From Symbiotaphrina buchneri (lineage: Eukaryota; Ascomycota; Symbiotaphrinales; Symbiotaphrinaceae), in the NCBI GenBank assembly GCA_001599915.1, contig BCIG01000014.1:124001-188000 (forward strand): 64,000 nt of DNA, in the 5' to 3' direction. A program made the translations under genes and the position numbers. Position 1 is the stretch's first letter. Each line of letters starts with the position of its first letter. Below are positions 10,756-21,001 of this stretch, piece by piece. Under the pieces are notes generated by a model. It saw only the letters and a program-made list of their open reading frames with translations, was not told the origin of the DNA and ran no database searches.

Positions 10756-13565
10756 ACCTGGCGGCCTGATTGCTGCAACGAGGGCCGGCGAAGGACTGGA
10801 CAGAAGTCGGCGCAAGGTCCAATGCTTCTGAGGGCACAGTAAGCTGGCGAAGATGTGATGACGAACAATCCGTGCTGAAACACCTGAAAGGACAATTCCA
10901 CGTAGGTATCTTGATCAAATCCGACTTTGCTAGGATGTGCCAGCGTAGTGATAATGCGGTCCAACAAAACAGAAACACGTCAGAGAGACCAGAATTTCTG
11001 CCAGAGTCTATGTTCTTGAGTCAGGGGGTATCATGGTAGTATAAGTAGACATATTAGCAGGGCAAAGCCGGATATGAATTGTCTTTGGACCGGCTATGAT
11101 TGCTTCACACATCAACTCGGTCTCGGGATCAGGATTTGATCTATCATAACAGGATGAATAATCTTGTTCCTAGCAGTCCATGACTAGCAGCGATAGTATC
11201 CCGCATAGAGCAAAGGAGGTTTGCTCCTGCACACACCTTGCTGCCAAAATCCTCAGGCAATACTTGGTCAAGTCTCTTCGGATTTTTGCATCAAACCTTG
11301 ACAGTGTCAGGCCGCGCTTTTGGAGGCCCTAGTGAGACATTGCGGACAAAGGTACTAGCAGCAGAGAGCTGAGAGTGTGAGACGTTGCAGAGAAGCACAG
11401 GAGATGACGATCTTTGGGTGAGTTCTTATTGGTGGAACCGGCGTCGACCGCTGGCCCAAAGATCTTCTGGCTCACTGCCTCTGAGATCTGTAGTCAATCA
11501 AAAGCGGCCACTCGGCCAATGGTATGGCCTATAGCCGGCAAACCGTTTGAGTACGAACAATAACCGGGTTCTCGGAGTATGAGGCTAGCCAAGGAGCAAT
11601 CGGAGGCGAAGATCTGGACAGGCAGAACGGTGTGGGTCGTAGCTAGATGTGCCTGCTTATGTCGTGACCATGCACACTACGACCAGTGCAGGTTGCATTA
11701 AGTTAAGAAAGCCTTATGATTATCAGCCATGAACTGTAGCTGAGCAGTGGGAAGCACACCCGCCACTTTGCTAGGGGTGTCACGGCCCGGGCCGCCGCCT
11801 TCTTGTTAGCCATCAGCATTGCCGCGCGCTTCAACTCTGCGATGGCCTTTCGTGCCAACAACAAGCAGTGAAGATGCCAGTCATACCGCTCTGTTGGCGA
11901 TTCATAAAGGTTCAATGTCTGAGCGCTTGATTCGCCCATGAGCGAGGCACACCTTCCTTAATTCAATGTCATAAGTGTCTTAGCCTCAGCTGTACCATCC
12001 ACCTTGCTTGCCCGGACCAGACCCATTTAGGGGTCCTTCACCAGGAAAATACCTCCGCTGAAGGTCAAGTCAAGTAGGCTTATGGGGAGGCATGCAGGTA
12101 CCGCTGGCCTTTACGGTAATGATCCGCTACTCGTGCTTTGCTTTGACCTAAGGTCAAGGATCATGGCGTCGGACCACATGAATGCAGCAATGTCAGGATG
12201 CTGTGCAGAAGGCCATGCCTCACAGCGCAACATGTGGATCGTCTGTGCTGTGCACGTCTGTGGAAATTATGAGCACCTGTGCGTTGGGACACAAGCAAGC
12301 CAGAACCTCCGGTTTACCGAGGCGTTTGCCCGCTGCGAATGATCAGGGAACCTTCAAGCCAGTGCGATAGCCATCTTGAGATGCCAAGCTTGTCCAGAAG
12401 GTGCTTCCGTTTGTTGTGCTGCATTTTCAAAGTACCACATAGATTGCAATCGTAGGCATGGTACCATCTACCATATGCAGGAGCTAGTATACGCGATGTA
12501 AAAGATAAGAGAGCACGCATCAGATGAGGTGCATTCTAGCATGATCTGCCGAGGGGAGCGGCATACCCTGGTAAAAGGTAAAAAGGTGCCTGCAGCTGAA
12601 GGGATTTGCCAATGATCATTCACTGTAACATGAGGCCAGGTAACTAGCTTTCCTCCGGCAACAAATGCCCTGGACGGCGGTACACCGTTGAAGTGTCGGT
12701 CGGAGATTGCACGGCGATCACAAAGTAATAAACACAAAGAACAAAAGTAGATATGCCCTTCGGAAAAGTGGCAGCACAAAGCAAAATTCGGAGGGAAGGT
12801 ATATGCGATGAATGGAATGGGAGTACATCTTGTCTGAAGATGATAGGAGAGCCATTTACGCCACCACGCCCAACAGACGCAGCCGTCATCGTCCCAGAAG
12901 CGCCAAAAGTGAGCAAAGCAGATTTGACACATCGCAAACGAATGATAGACAGATAGTCATTCTGTCGGTACAGATCCAAAGCTTTAAGGCCATCATGAGG
13001 GGCAGGCTCCGCCGGATCGTGGAAACTTCAGCCTTGGGACGGGCCAGGTGCAACCCGACGCTTGCTGAAGGTGCGCACATTTCGGTTTGTTGCATGGTTT
13101 TGCAACCAATGCAATGCCGTTGATGCACGTACCAGAGGTGGCACAGGTGACTGTTTGGCTCCCCCGATGCAGAGAGGTGCAGGAGGGGCGGACAAGCATA
13201 GGGGGACTGTTGCTGCCAAACGCGGAAGTCGTAGTTCCGAGGCTGAAAAATGGGGGGATTGACGGAACGAGAAGGTGAGAAGGTGGGAAGGTCCAGATTT
13301 TCAGACTACGTACATACCTACCCTGACAGGTAGAGGAGGCTCAGCGGGTCGATCCCCACGTCGGAGAATGGACAGGGGTAGTGGTTGTTTTCCAATGAAG
13401 CTTTTCGGAATTTGCCGTCACAGCTAGCTGATCCAGTCTGTCGGTCTGCAGTGCGCCGCCAACTAACCTTCTCGAAGCTGCTGTCTATCAACGGTGAACT
13501 GCAAATAATAACATCTCCTGGGTACTGTGTCCTACACGACTCGGGGTGTAGCCTCCTTCGGCATC
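10756..13565. other. long intergenic region between divergent genes
   Basis: About 2.8 kb separating the minus-strand Zn2Cys6 gene from the plus-strand cyclophilin gene. It contains only short, low-quality frames on both strands, for example 12468-12932 (-) and 11703-11939 (-), with no recognisable domain. A long, regulated promoter or untranslated leader for the transcription factor is plausible but not shown. Confidence 0.5.
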
Positions 13566-15097
13566 ATGAGCGTTCTTCTCGAGACCTCTCTAGGAGACGT
13601 TGTCATAGATCTCCTCGTCGACTACGCGCCGAAATGTTGCGAAAAGTAAGTCTGCCATGAGAGCTACCTTGTCCCATTCCCAAGCTTTGAGCTGACGGGT
13701 GTCGCAGTTTTCTGAAACTCTGCAAAGTCAAATACTACAATTTTTCGCCGGTACATAGCGTCCAGAAAAACTTCTCATTCCAGACTGGAGACCCGTTAGG
13801 TCCAGACTCGCCCGAAAGCGACGGTGGCTCTTCCATATGGGGTCTCATCAATGGCCCCGCGAAGCGCACATTTGTGCCCGAGTTTCATCCCAAACTCAAA
13901 CATGCCGAGCGCGGAACGGTGAGCATGGCTACGGCTCCTAGCTCAAAGGACCCAGACGAGCGGCTGGCAGGTAGTCAGTTCATCGTGACCTTGGGCGACG
14001 ACCTTGACTACCTGGATGGAAAGGCGGCGATATTTGGCAAGGTAGTGGAAGGCTTCGATGTGCTGGAGAAGGTCAACGAGGCTTTCTGCGATGACAAAGG
14101 AAGACCGTTGAAGGATATTCGCATCCGACATACTGTCAACTTGGACGATCCATTCGACGACCCACCTGGACTGATCGAGCCTCCCGAGAGCCCGCTACCG
14201 ACGAAGGCACAGCTGGCCACTGTTCGCATTGCTGATGATGAAGAGGTCACAGAAGACGGAGATGAAGAGGCGGCTGAGAAAGCTAGGCGGCAGCGAGAAG
14301 CAAGAGCTCAAGCTCTTACTCTAGAAATGGTGGGAGATCTGCCCTTCGCCGAGGTCAAGCCACCGGAGAATGTGTTGTTCGTTTGCAAACTCAACCCGGT
14401 TACTCAAGGTGCGTTATTCAGAAGACATATAACATCTTTGGCTAACAGATACGCAGACGAGGACTTAGAATTGATCTTCAGCCGATTTGGCAAGATCTTA
14501 TCGTGCGAAGTCATCCGCGACAAGCGTACAGGCGATAGTCTCCAGTACGCCTTTATTGAGTTCGAGAACGAGAAAGATTGTGAGCAGGCCTACTTTAAAA
14601 TGCAAGGCGTCTTAATTGACGACCACCGGATACATGTCGATTTCTCGCAAAGCGTACGTCACGATGCACTCTCTTCATGCTTTTTATTGCTAATGGTGTC
14701 TGCCTAGGTTTCCAAACTTTCGGATACATGGCGAAGTGCAACAAACGCTAAACGTTCAAGGCAACGTGGCGGTTTCGGTGGTATCTCCAGCCTTGAGAAG
14801 AAGAGCCAATACCGCTCTGAAGACGCAGGAAACGGCAGGGCCAATGGTTATGGAATGGTTTTTGATAGAGATGAGATGAGAAAGAGACACGGCAGAGACG
14901 AGGAGTACGGGTCTTCGGAACGGGACAGATCACGGAGCAAGAGTCCGAGGCGAGACCGCCGGTATGATGACCGGGACCGTCGAGACAAAGGGCGATATGA
15001 CAGTGACCGAAGGTACAGAGATGATCGGGGTGCCTCGTCATATCGCCGCGGTGACCGTGGTCATGATGATGACTACAACAGGCGTCGCGGGCGATGA
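13566..15097 (+). CDS. cyp6: cyclophilin-RRM peptidyl-prolyl isomerase (Cyp6/PPIL4)
   Basis: A nuclear peptidyl-prolyl cis-trans isomerase fused to an RNA-recognition motif, a family linked to spliceosomes and transcription. Exons 13566-13645, 13708-14408, 14457-14653 and 14708-15097 give about 455 residues. The order is: cyclophilin domain (~1-165; opens [16 protein letters not shown], with [16 protein letters not shown] and [12 protein letters not shown]); an acidic linker; an RRM (~245-325; RNP2 LFVCKL, RNP1-like QYAFIEFE); and a C-terminal tail rich in RD, RS and [11 protein letters not shown] dipeptides. This is the canonical layout. The third intron is 48 nt and in frame, so its retention would add 16 residues without a stop. 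Confidence 0.93.
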
Positions 15098-16014
15098 GTC
15101 AGATCAAGCGGAACAAGTTACACAGTCTCAGTGTCCTCGCCGTTTGACCAGCTTGGGGAGTTTTTGCAAGGGGCAGAATGCTGCCCCAGTGGTGGTGTGC
15201 ACCTATCACTAAAGCAAGTACCCTACGACGGATATATCCCTAGGGCTAAGATGCAGGTACAATCTCTGCGCTGGTACGTGATCTACGCGATGGACGAAAT
15301 GGGCTTGCGTCTGATTCGGCACAGTCCCCTTTCGAACTGTTCTAGAGGAATCAGTTGTCCTGCCCTCCGCTACGGGCAAAGGTCGGGCTGTCTTCCATGC
15401 GGAAGGGGACTGTCAGCGATCGCTTGATACTAGAGGTGACCACTGAGGGGTAAATTTGAAAGGACTTGAGGCTAGGGGATGCTCCAAGGGAGTGATTGCG
15501 TGAGCCTGTACTGCGATAGGTACAGGAGGGCCGAACTAGACAGTCACCTATCGCTATGATATATTTTATAAGCGGCAGAAAATGTGAAAAACATGTTGGT
15601 GTCGCCGGAGCAGCTACATTTCAAGGTCGTTCCAATCACCCGTCTTACCGCGACTTCATAATTGTGATAGTGATGTCTGAAACACTCCCGTCTAGTGGTT
15701 GTCTTAAAGGCACGTAATGGTCCGTCTTTTAGAGCTCAGCCACAGATTAAGGGGTTTGGGGAGTTAAATTTAGCCTAGGGGCTCGCTCCGTGGCGCTCAG
15801 AAGAGCTTAGATGCACGGATGCTTGTCTCGCCTCACGTCATTGGTTGCTACCGTTTCCGGGCCCCAGTCTCAGCCCCAAACAGTGGTGTTTCCATTGTTG
15901 ACTACGACGTGGGCAACCTGTCTTTTCGTCATTATCCATAAAAGACACCCTGATTTCTCTCCTGGATCTTTTTCTACCTCAATTTTGACTGAACGACGTG
16001 CTCATAACCGCAAA
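15098..16014. other. intergenic region, no gene seen
   Basis: About 0.9 kb with the 3' flank of cyp6 and the promoter of the UDP-GlcNAc pyrophosphorylase gene. The last ~100 nt are CT-rich with ACCTCA and TTTTGACTGAACG just before the start, as expected for a highly expressed fungal leader. No other gene was recognised. Confidence 0.55.
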
Positions 16015-17707
16015 GATGGCGGCCGCTGTCAAAGAAACCGTCAACAGCCTTCTCGAGAAGCTTAACCTCGGTGGAGGGGGTGACAGTCACCCCGCACCGA
16101 AGGAACCAACCCCAGAGGAGCTGGAACAACTCAAAGCCAAATACGCCAAAGCGAAGCAGGATCATGTGTTCGCGTTCTACGACCCCCTCACCTCAGCCGA
16201 GAAGGGCGCCCTTTACCAACAGCTCGTCAATTTCGACCCCGACTACATCAACACCCTAGCAGACAAGGCTCTGAAACGCCCCGCAAATTCAGAGGTGCAC
16301 AAGCCTGAGGAGGTCAAGGAGTCGAAGTTGGAGCCTTTGCCCGAGTCTGCTACAGCTTCGATTCTAGATTCAAAGCCGGAAGATTTAGAGAGCTGGTACA
16401 ATCATGGGCTTGACCTGATTGCGGAGAACAAAGTCGCCGTGGTCCTGATGGCCGGCGGACAGGGGACACGGTTGGGCAGCTCCGCACCGAAAGGATGCTT
16501 CGACATTGGCTTGCCTAGTGGTAAGTCGCTATTTCAGCTACAAGCCGAGAGGATCTGGAAAGTGCAGCAACTGGCCGAGAAGAAGTCATGCAAGGAGAAT
16601 GTCATTGTCCCCTGGTATGTGATGACCAGTGGACCGACGAGGGGCCCAACCGAAAAATTCTTTAAGGAACATAAATATTTTGGGCTGGACGAGGCGAATG
16701 TGACTATCTTCGAGCAAGGTGTTTTGCCTTGTATTTCCAATGATGGCAAGATCCTGATGGAGAGCAAGTCGAAGGTATGATGCTGGCTCCTAGCTCTGAC
16801 TGACGAATTGCTAAGAAGTGTCTATCACAGGTTGCAGTAGCACCTGACGGTAATGGTGGGCTTTACAAGGCGATGGTGACTGGGCCGGTGATTGAGGACA
16901 TGAAGAAGCGGGGCATCGAACATGTCCACACTTATGGTGTGGACAATTGCCTTGTGAGAGTCGCAGATCCTACCTTTATTGGCTTCTCCGCTTCAAAGAA
17001 CGTCGATATTGCTACGAAGGTCGTCCGGAAGCGGAATGCACATGAGTCTGTGGGCTTGATCGTGGCGCGGGATGGGAAGCCCGATGTCGTCGAGTACTCC
17101 GAGATCGACAAGGAGATGGCTGAAGCAAAGGACCCCCAGCAGCCGGATGTTCTCAAGTTCCGGGCAGCGAACATTGTCAACCACTACTACTCATTCCGAT
17201 TTCTGGACACAATTCCTACATGGATGTATAAGCTTCCGCACCACGTGGCCAAGAAGAAGATCCCTTGTGTCAGTACGGAAACGGGTGAGTCGATCAAACC
17301 AGACAAGCCAAATGGCATCAAGCTGGAGCAGTTCATTTTTGATGTCTTCCCTATGCTCTCCTTGGAGAAATTCGCGTGTATGGAGGTTAAGCGCGAAGAT
17401 GAGTTCTCGCCGCTGAAGAATGCAAGAGGCACCGGCGAGGATGATCCAGATACCAGCAAGCGAGACATCCTGCAGCAGGGCAGGAGGTGGCTTCAAGCTG
17501 CCGGAGCGCTCGTAGTGAGTGAACGGGAGGAAGACAACGGGGTGGAGGTATCTCCGTTCATCAGCTATGTAAGTCGACGAATCCTGGGCGTTGTGGCATC
17601 GAGGAATGATACTAATGAGATCACTGTAGGGCGGTGAAGGGTTGGAGTTCCTCAAGGGGCGTACTATCAAGGCGCCGGCTGTGATTGAAAAGGAAGAAGG
17701 ATCATAA
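16015..17707 (+). CDS. uap1: UDP-N-acetylglucosamine pyrophosphorylase
   Basis: This enzyme makes UDP-GlcNAc from UTP and GlcNAc-1-phosphate in the cytosol, the last step supplying chitin, N-glycan and GPI synthesis. Exons 16015-16773, 16831-17568 and 17630-17707 give about 524 residues, normal for the family. The nucleotide-binding signature [19 protein letters not shown] lies near residues 144-162. Other family blocks are [21 protein letters not shown]-like [40 protein letters not shown] and [10 protein letters not shown]. The introns are 57 and 61 nt; the last has an ACTAAT branch sequence. The ordered motifs exclude UTP-glucose-1-phosphate uridylyltransferase. Nothing looks broken. Confidence 0.95.
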
Positions 17708-18961
17708 AAAGGGAGTTCAATAATGAATGGGTATGGATATAGGTTCCAGGAGGGATTGGTATGGCGAAATCTTAATGAAGCACCTCGCATAACATCTGAA
17801 TCATGTACAAAGTGAATAGTCTTTGCCGGTTGTTCCTGAAATGTGCCCTTGCTTCCAGCTTGCATGTGCCGTAGCTCAAGGGACCGAACCAGAAACAGGC
17901 GTCCAGGGTTCTCTTGGCGAGTCAGCGTCGGCCTGTCAGTCTGCTTAGTTGAAAGGTGCTTGGCTTTATGAGATGTCCCCGAAACCTTTCGAGAAACAGA
18001 ATGAGTCGCTGTCATTGTAAAGCAATTTTCATCAATGTACAATGCACGAATATATTATTGTCAGCTTGAATTCTGGCATATGGGATGTCCGGTAGCTTCC
18101 GCGGCACTTTTACGCGTGATCTTACCCTATTTCTCCGGCATCTGATGCTGCTTGATGCCTTATCGCCTTGGCTACGGCTAGCTTGGGATTGATTGGGGGC
18201 AAGGGACCAGCCGTGCAGAGTTACAGGGGAAAGTGGGCCAAGGAGGCTAGACCACACAGCACGTTGCAGCAATTCCAGCTCAGTTGCCCAGACTTCCGCT
18301 TGTCTCCTTCAACCCTTAGCAGGCCTCGCTTGTCCCTCAAATTTTCACGACAGGCCGCCCATTCGCTGCCAGCCCTCGAAGCTCCAACTTGATCGGGTTT
18401 GGCGCTCCCTACTGGCCCGCTCAGGCGCAACATGGCCTCGTCGGCCCTCCCCAAAAGTACGAGTTTTCAGTCTTCCTCTTCTGCACAACTTGTTCCTCCT
18501 CGAGTCGCTGTTCATATATACCTCTCTATCCTCTCGATCGGTTTGGACCAGAAGAGCTCCGTGCTTTGGTGGGCTGGGAAGACTTGTTGCTGTCAGGGCA
18601 GGAAGTTTGCAGCGTGAGTCGCATATCTTACCCTGGTCTCTCCCCCGACCGACAGCTATCTATCTGTGCGAGGGGCACGGTGCGCGGCGCGCAGTCACAG
18701 AGCTTGTGCTGACGGGATGCTCGCAATGATAGGTGAAGGATATTTCTAGCTAAGGCGACGAGGTATATATTACCTACTCCTGAAGATCCTTTGAGCCCTT
18801 AGCCCTTTGCTTGCGCATTCTTGCAATCCTCTTGATCAAGCTGGCCTTTCAGCAGAGGGGAGCACATGCTGCGCGAGATCAATTGGCGATGCATCCATAC
18901 CTCCTCCAGTACTTCTTCTAACGGTTCGCAATAGGGTACTACCTTTTATTCTGCCATCATC
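17708..18961. other. intergenic region and probable long leader
   Basis: About 1.25 kb upstream of the zinc-knuckle gene. It contains frames of up to 178 codons on the plus strand (18193-18729), but they are Ser/Leu-rich translations of CT-rich DNA with no domain. Promoter and 5' UTR are the likely content, possibly with a 5' UTR intron starting near 18612 (GTGAGT). Confidence 0.5.
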
Positions 18962-19732
18962 ATGTCTTCTCTATCGCGCCGGGCGTGCTACAAGTGCGGC
19001 AACGTGGGCCACTATGCCGAGGTCTGCTCATCCTCTGAGCGCCTCTGCTACAACTGCAAGCAACCCGGACACGAGTCCAACGCTTGCCCATCTCCTCGCA
19101 CGACCGAGACGAAGCAGTGCTATCATTGCCAGGGTCTAGGACACGTGCAGGCCGATTGCCCCACACTGCGACTCAGCGGTGCTGGCACTAGCGGACGCTG
19201 CTATTCCTGCGGTCAACCAGGTCACCTTGCTGTAAGAGAATCGGAAGAATTTGTCGAGGATTTGGACTAACTGAATACAAAGCGCGCTTGCCCTAATGCT
19301 GGTATCGCAGGGGCCCCTGTTGGCCGTGGCGCTGGTGGTGCTCGTGGAGGCTACGGTGCTGGTTTCCGTGGCGGCTATGGCGGCGCCCCTCGTGCGGCTA
19401 CCTGCTACAAGTGCGGTGGACCCAACCACTACGCTCGGGATTGCCAGGCTCAGGCCATGAAGTGCTATGCTTGCGGCAAGCTGGTATGTACAGCGTATTC
19501 TGATACTGAAAGAGCATGTTGCTAACGGATCCAGGGTCATATTTCCCGCGATTGCACTGCGCCTAACGGAGGTCCTCTGAATACCGCTGGAAAGAACTGC
19601 TACCGTTGCGGTGAAGCCGGGCATATCTCTCGGGATTGCCCGCAGGCTGAGACCAACGGCGAGGTTGCTGCGCCCGTGCCGGCTGCTGCTCCGGCCGTTG
19701 CGCCCGCGGCTCCTACCGCTGCTGTTGCTTAG
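18962..19732 (+). CDS. gis2: CCHC zinc-knuckle nucleic-acid-binding protein (CNBP/Gis2/Byr3)
   Basis: A small single-stranded nucleic-acid-binding protein of the CNBP family. Family members bind mRNA, affect translation and join RNA granules. Exons 18962-19231, 19283-19483 and 19535-19732 (both introns 51 nt) give about 222 residues. Seven CX2CX4HX4C knuckles can be read: CYKCGNVGHYAEVC, CYNCKQPGHESNAC, CYHCQGLGHVQADC, CYSCGQPGHLARAC, CYKCGGPNHYARDC, CYACGKLGHISRDC and CYRCGEAGHISRDC. Knuckle four is completed across intron 1, and knuckle six across intron 2. A Gly/Arg-rich RGG-like linker lies between knuckles four and five, and an Ala/Pro-rich tail ends the protein. Seven knuckles match yeast Gis2. 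Confidence 0.95.
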
Positions 19733-21001
19733 ATTGATGAGCAATTGCCCAGCTCATGCGGCTCCATACTAGCCACTTGATCTGGGCTCCGGCGTATCGG
19801 CTTCCGGTGCGGTTATTTTCCCTTGCTGCGTGCTTCTCGGAGAAATACTCCCTTCGTTACACTGTCTGCCTGCTTTTTCTTTTATAATCCTTACGATTTC
19901 TATTTTACGCCAACGGATGCCATCTTCAATTTTCTGGCACCGAACGATCAACGCTTCACGACCACCCCCCGGAGAAAAGTTATATCACGAGATCCCCATA
20001 TTCCTGCGATTTGCGCACCCCGACGAAAACACACCTTGAACCTATAGTTGATGGCACCGCTCTTACTTCCGAAACACACTTCTCAAGCCGGTCATTCGTC
20101 TTATCTGTAACGATAAGACTTTCGACTGTGTAGGAGGGGCGCGAGGTTTTAGGATGTAGGGGCCTGACGGCGATGAGGGCAGAGAGGGCGAGAGAAAGAA
20201 AAGAAGGGAAACTAAGCTAGAAAAACGGGCGGAAGACGAAAGGGAGAGGGATGGATTGATGGGTGCACAGAACGGGGAGAAAACATCCAACCAACCCTAG
20301 CGGAGGTGGAAGGGAAAGAAAGTGGTTATGGTTCGGAGATTGGATAAGGTAGTTGGCGAGGATCGGCATTCGAGTATGGCTGCTTGATTCCATCTCTTTC
20401 TTGGATCAATCACTGTCCTGTCCGTCTGTCGTTTGCGTGTCGTTGCCGTTGTTGCTGCTGCCGTTGCCGTATGTTGCTGCCGTTGTCGTTGTCGTTACCG
20501 CAATGGCGCGCCGAAACTGATATCTGAGGTCTTTCCTAACTTAAAACTACCTATACCTATTTGGAAGTTTCGTCTCCATTCTACCTGAGCCCTCTGCAGA
20601 AGAAGCGCTTTTCGTCGTGGTGTGATGAAGATTTCTGATGTCACATTTGGCGGATGTTCCGCGTCGTCAAGCAGGGCATGGGCTTGGAAGGTGGCCACGT
20701 GCGGATACTTATTAGGGGCAGACTCTCCATGCCCACATTTCCTCGCCTCCGCACATCATCGCTGTCATCATCGACCAGGACCATCACTCCACCAGGCCGG
20801 ATAGTTCCTCCCACTCCCATTTCCCATTTCATTCCTTCACTCAGTGACCATCTGCAGCAGAGCAACCAGCTCCTCCTCCTCTCCCTCGGCTACAGCATCC
20901 CACCTGCAGCAGTCACTCAGGCACTCAATCAGTCACCCATCCACTCACTCATTTACCTTGCCCAACCAAACGAGACGTCGATCAATCAAACGACACCAAT
21001 C
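19733..21001. other. intergenic region, no gene seen
   Basis: About 1.27 kb between the zinc-knuckle gene and dmc1. The left part is its 3' UTR. A purine-rich tract lies at ~20160-20290. The last 150 nt before dmc1 are a C/A/T-rich leader with CACTCA repeats. No other gene was recognised. Confidence 0.55.
20440..20500. repeat. GTTGCC/GCTGCCGTT simple repeat
   Basis: An imperfect tandem run of GTTGCTGCTGCCGTTGCCG-like units, with a hexamer-like period, in the dmc1 upstream region. It is low-complexity sequence with no coding role seen. Confidence 0.7.

Noticed and set aside
12468-12979. Two overlapping minus-strand frames of 111-154 codons
   Set aside because: Trp/Cys-rich translations with no family resemblance, in competing frames, and no support from splice signals.
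18193-18729. 178-codon plus-strand frame upstream of the zinc-knuckle gene
   Set aside because: Ser/Leu/Arg-rich product of CT-rich leader DNA. The opposite strand and other frames are equally open.
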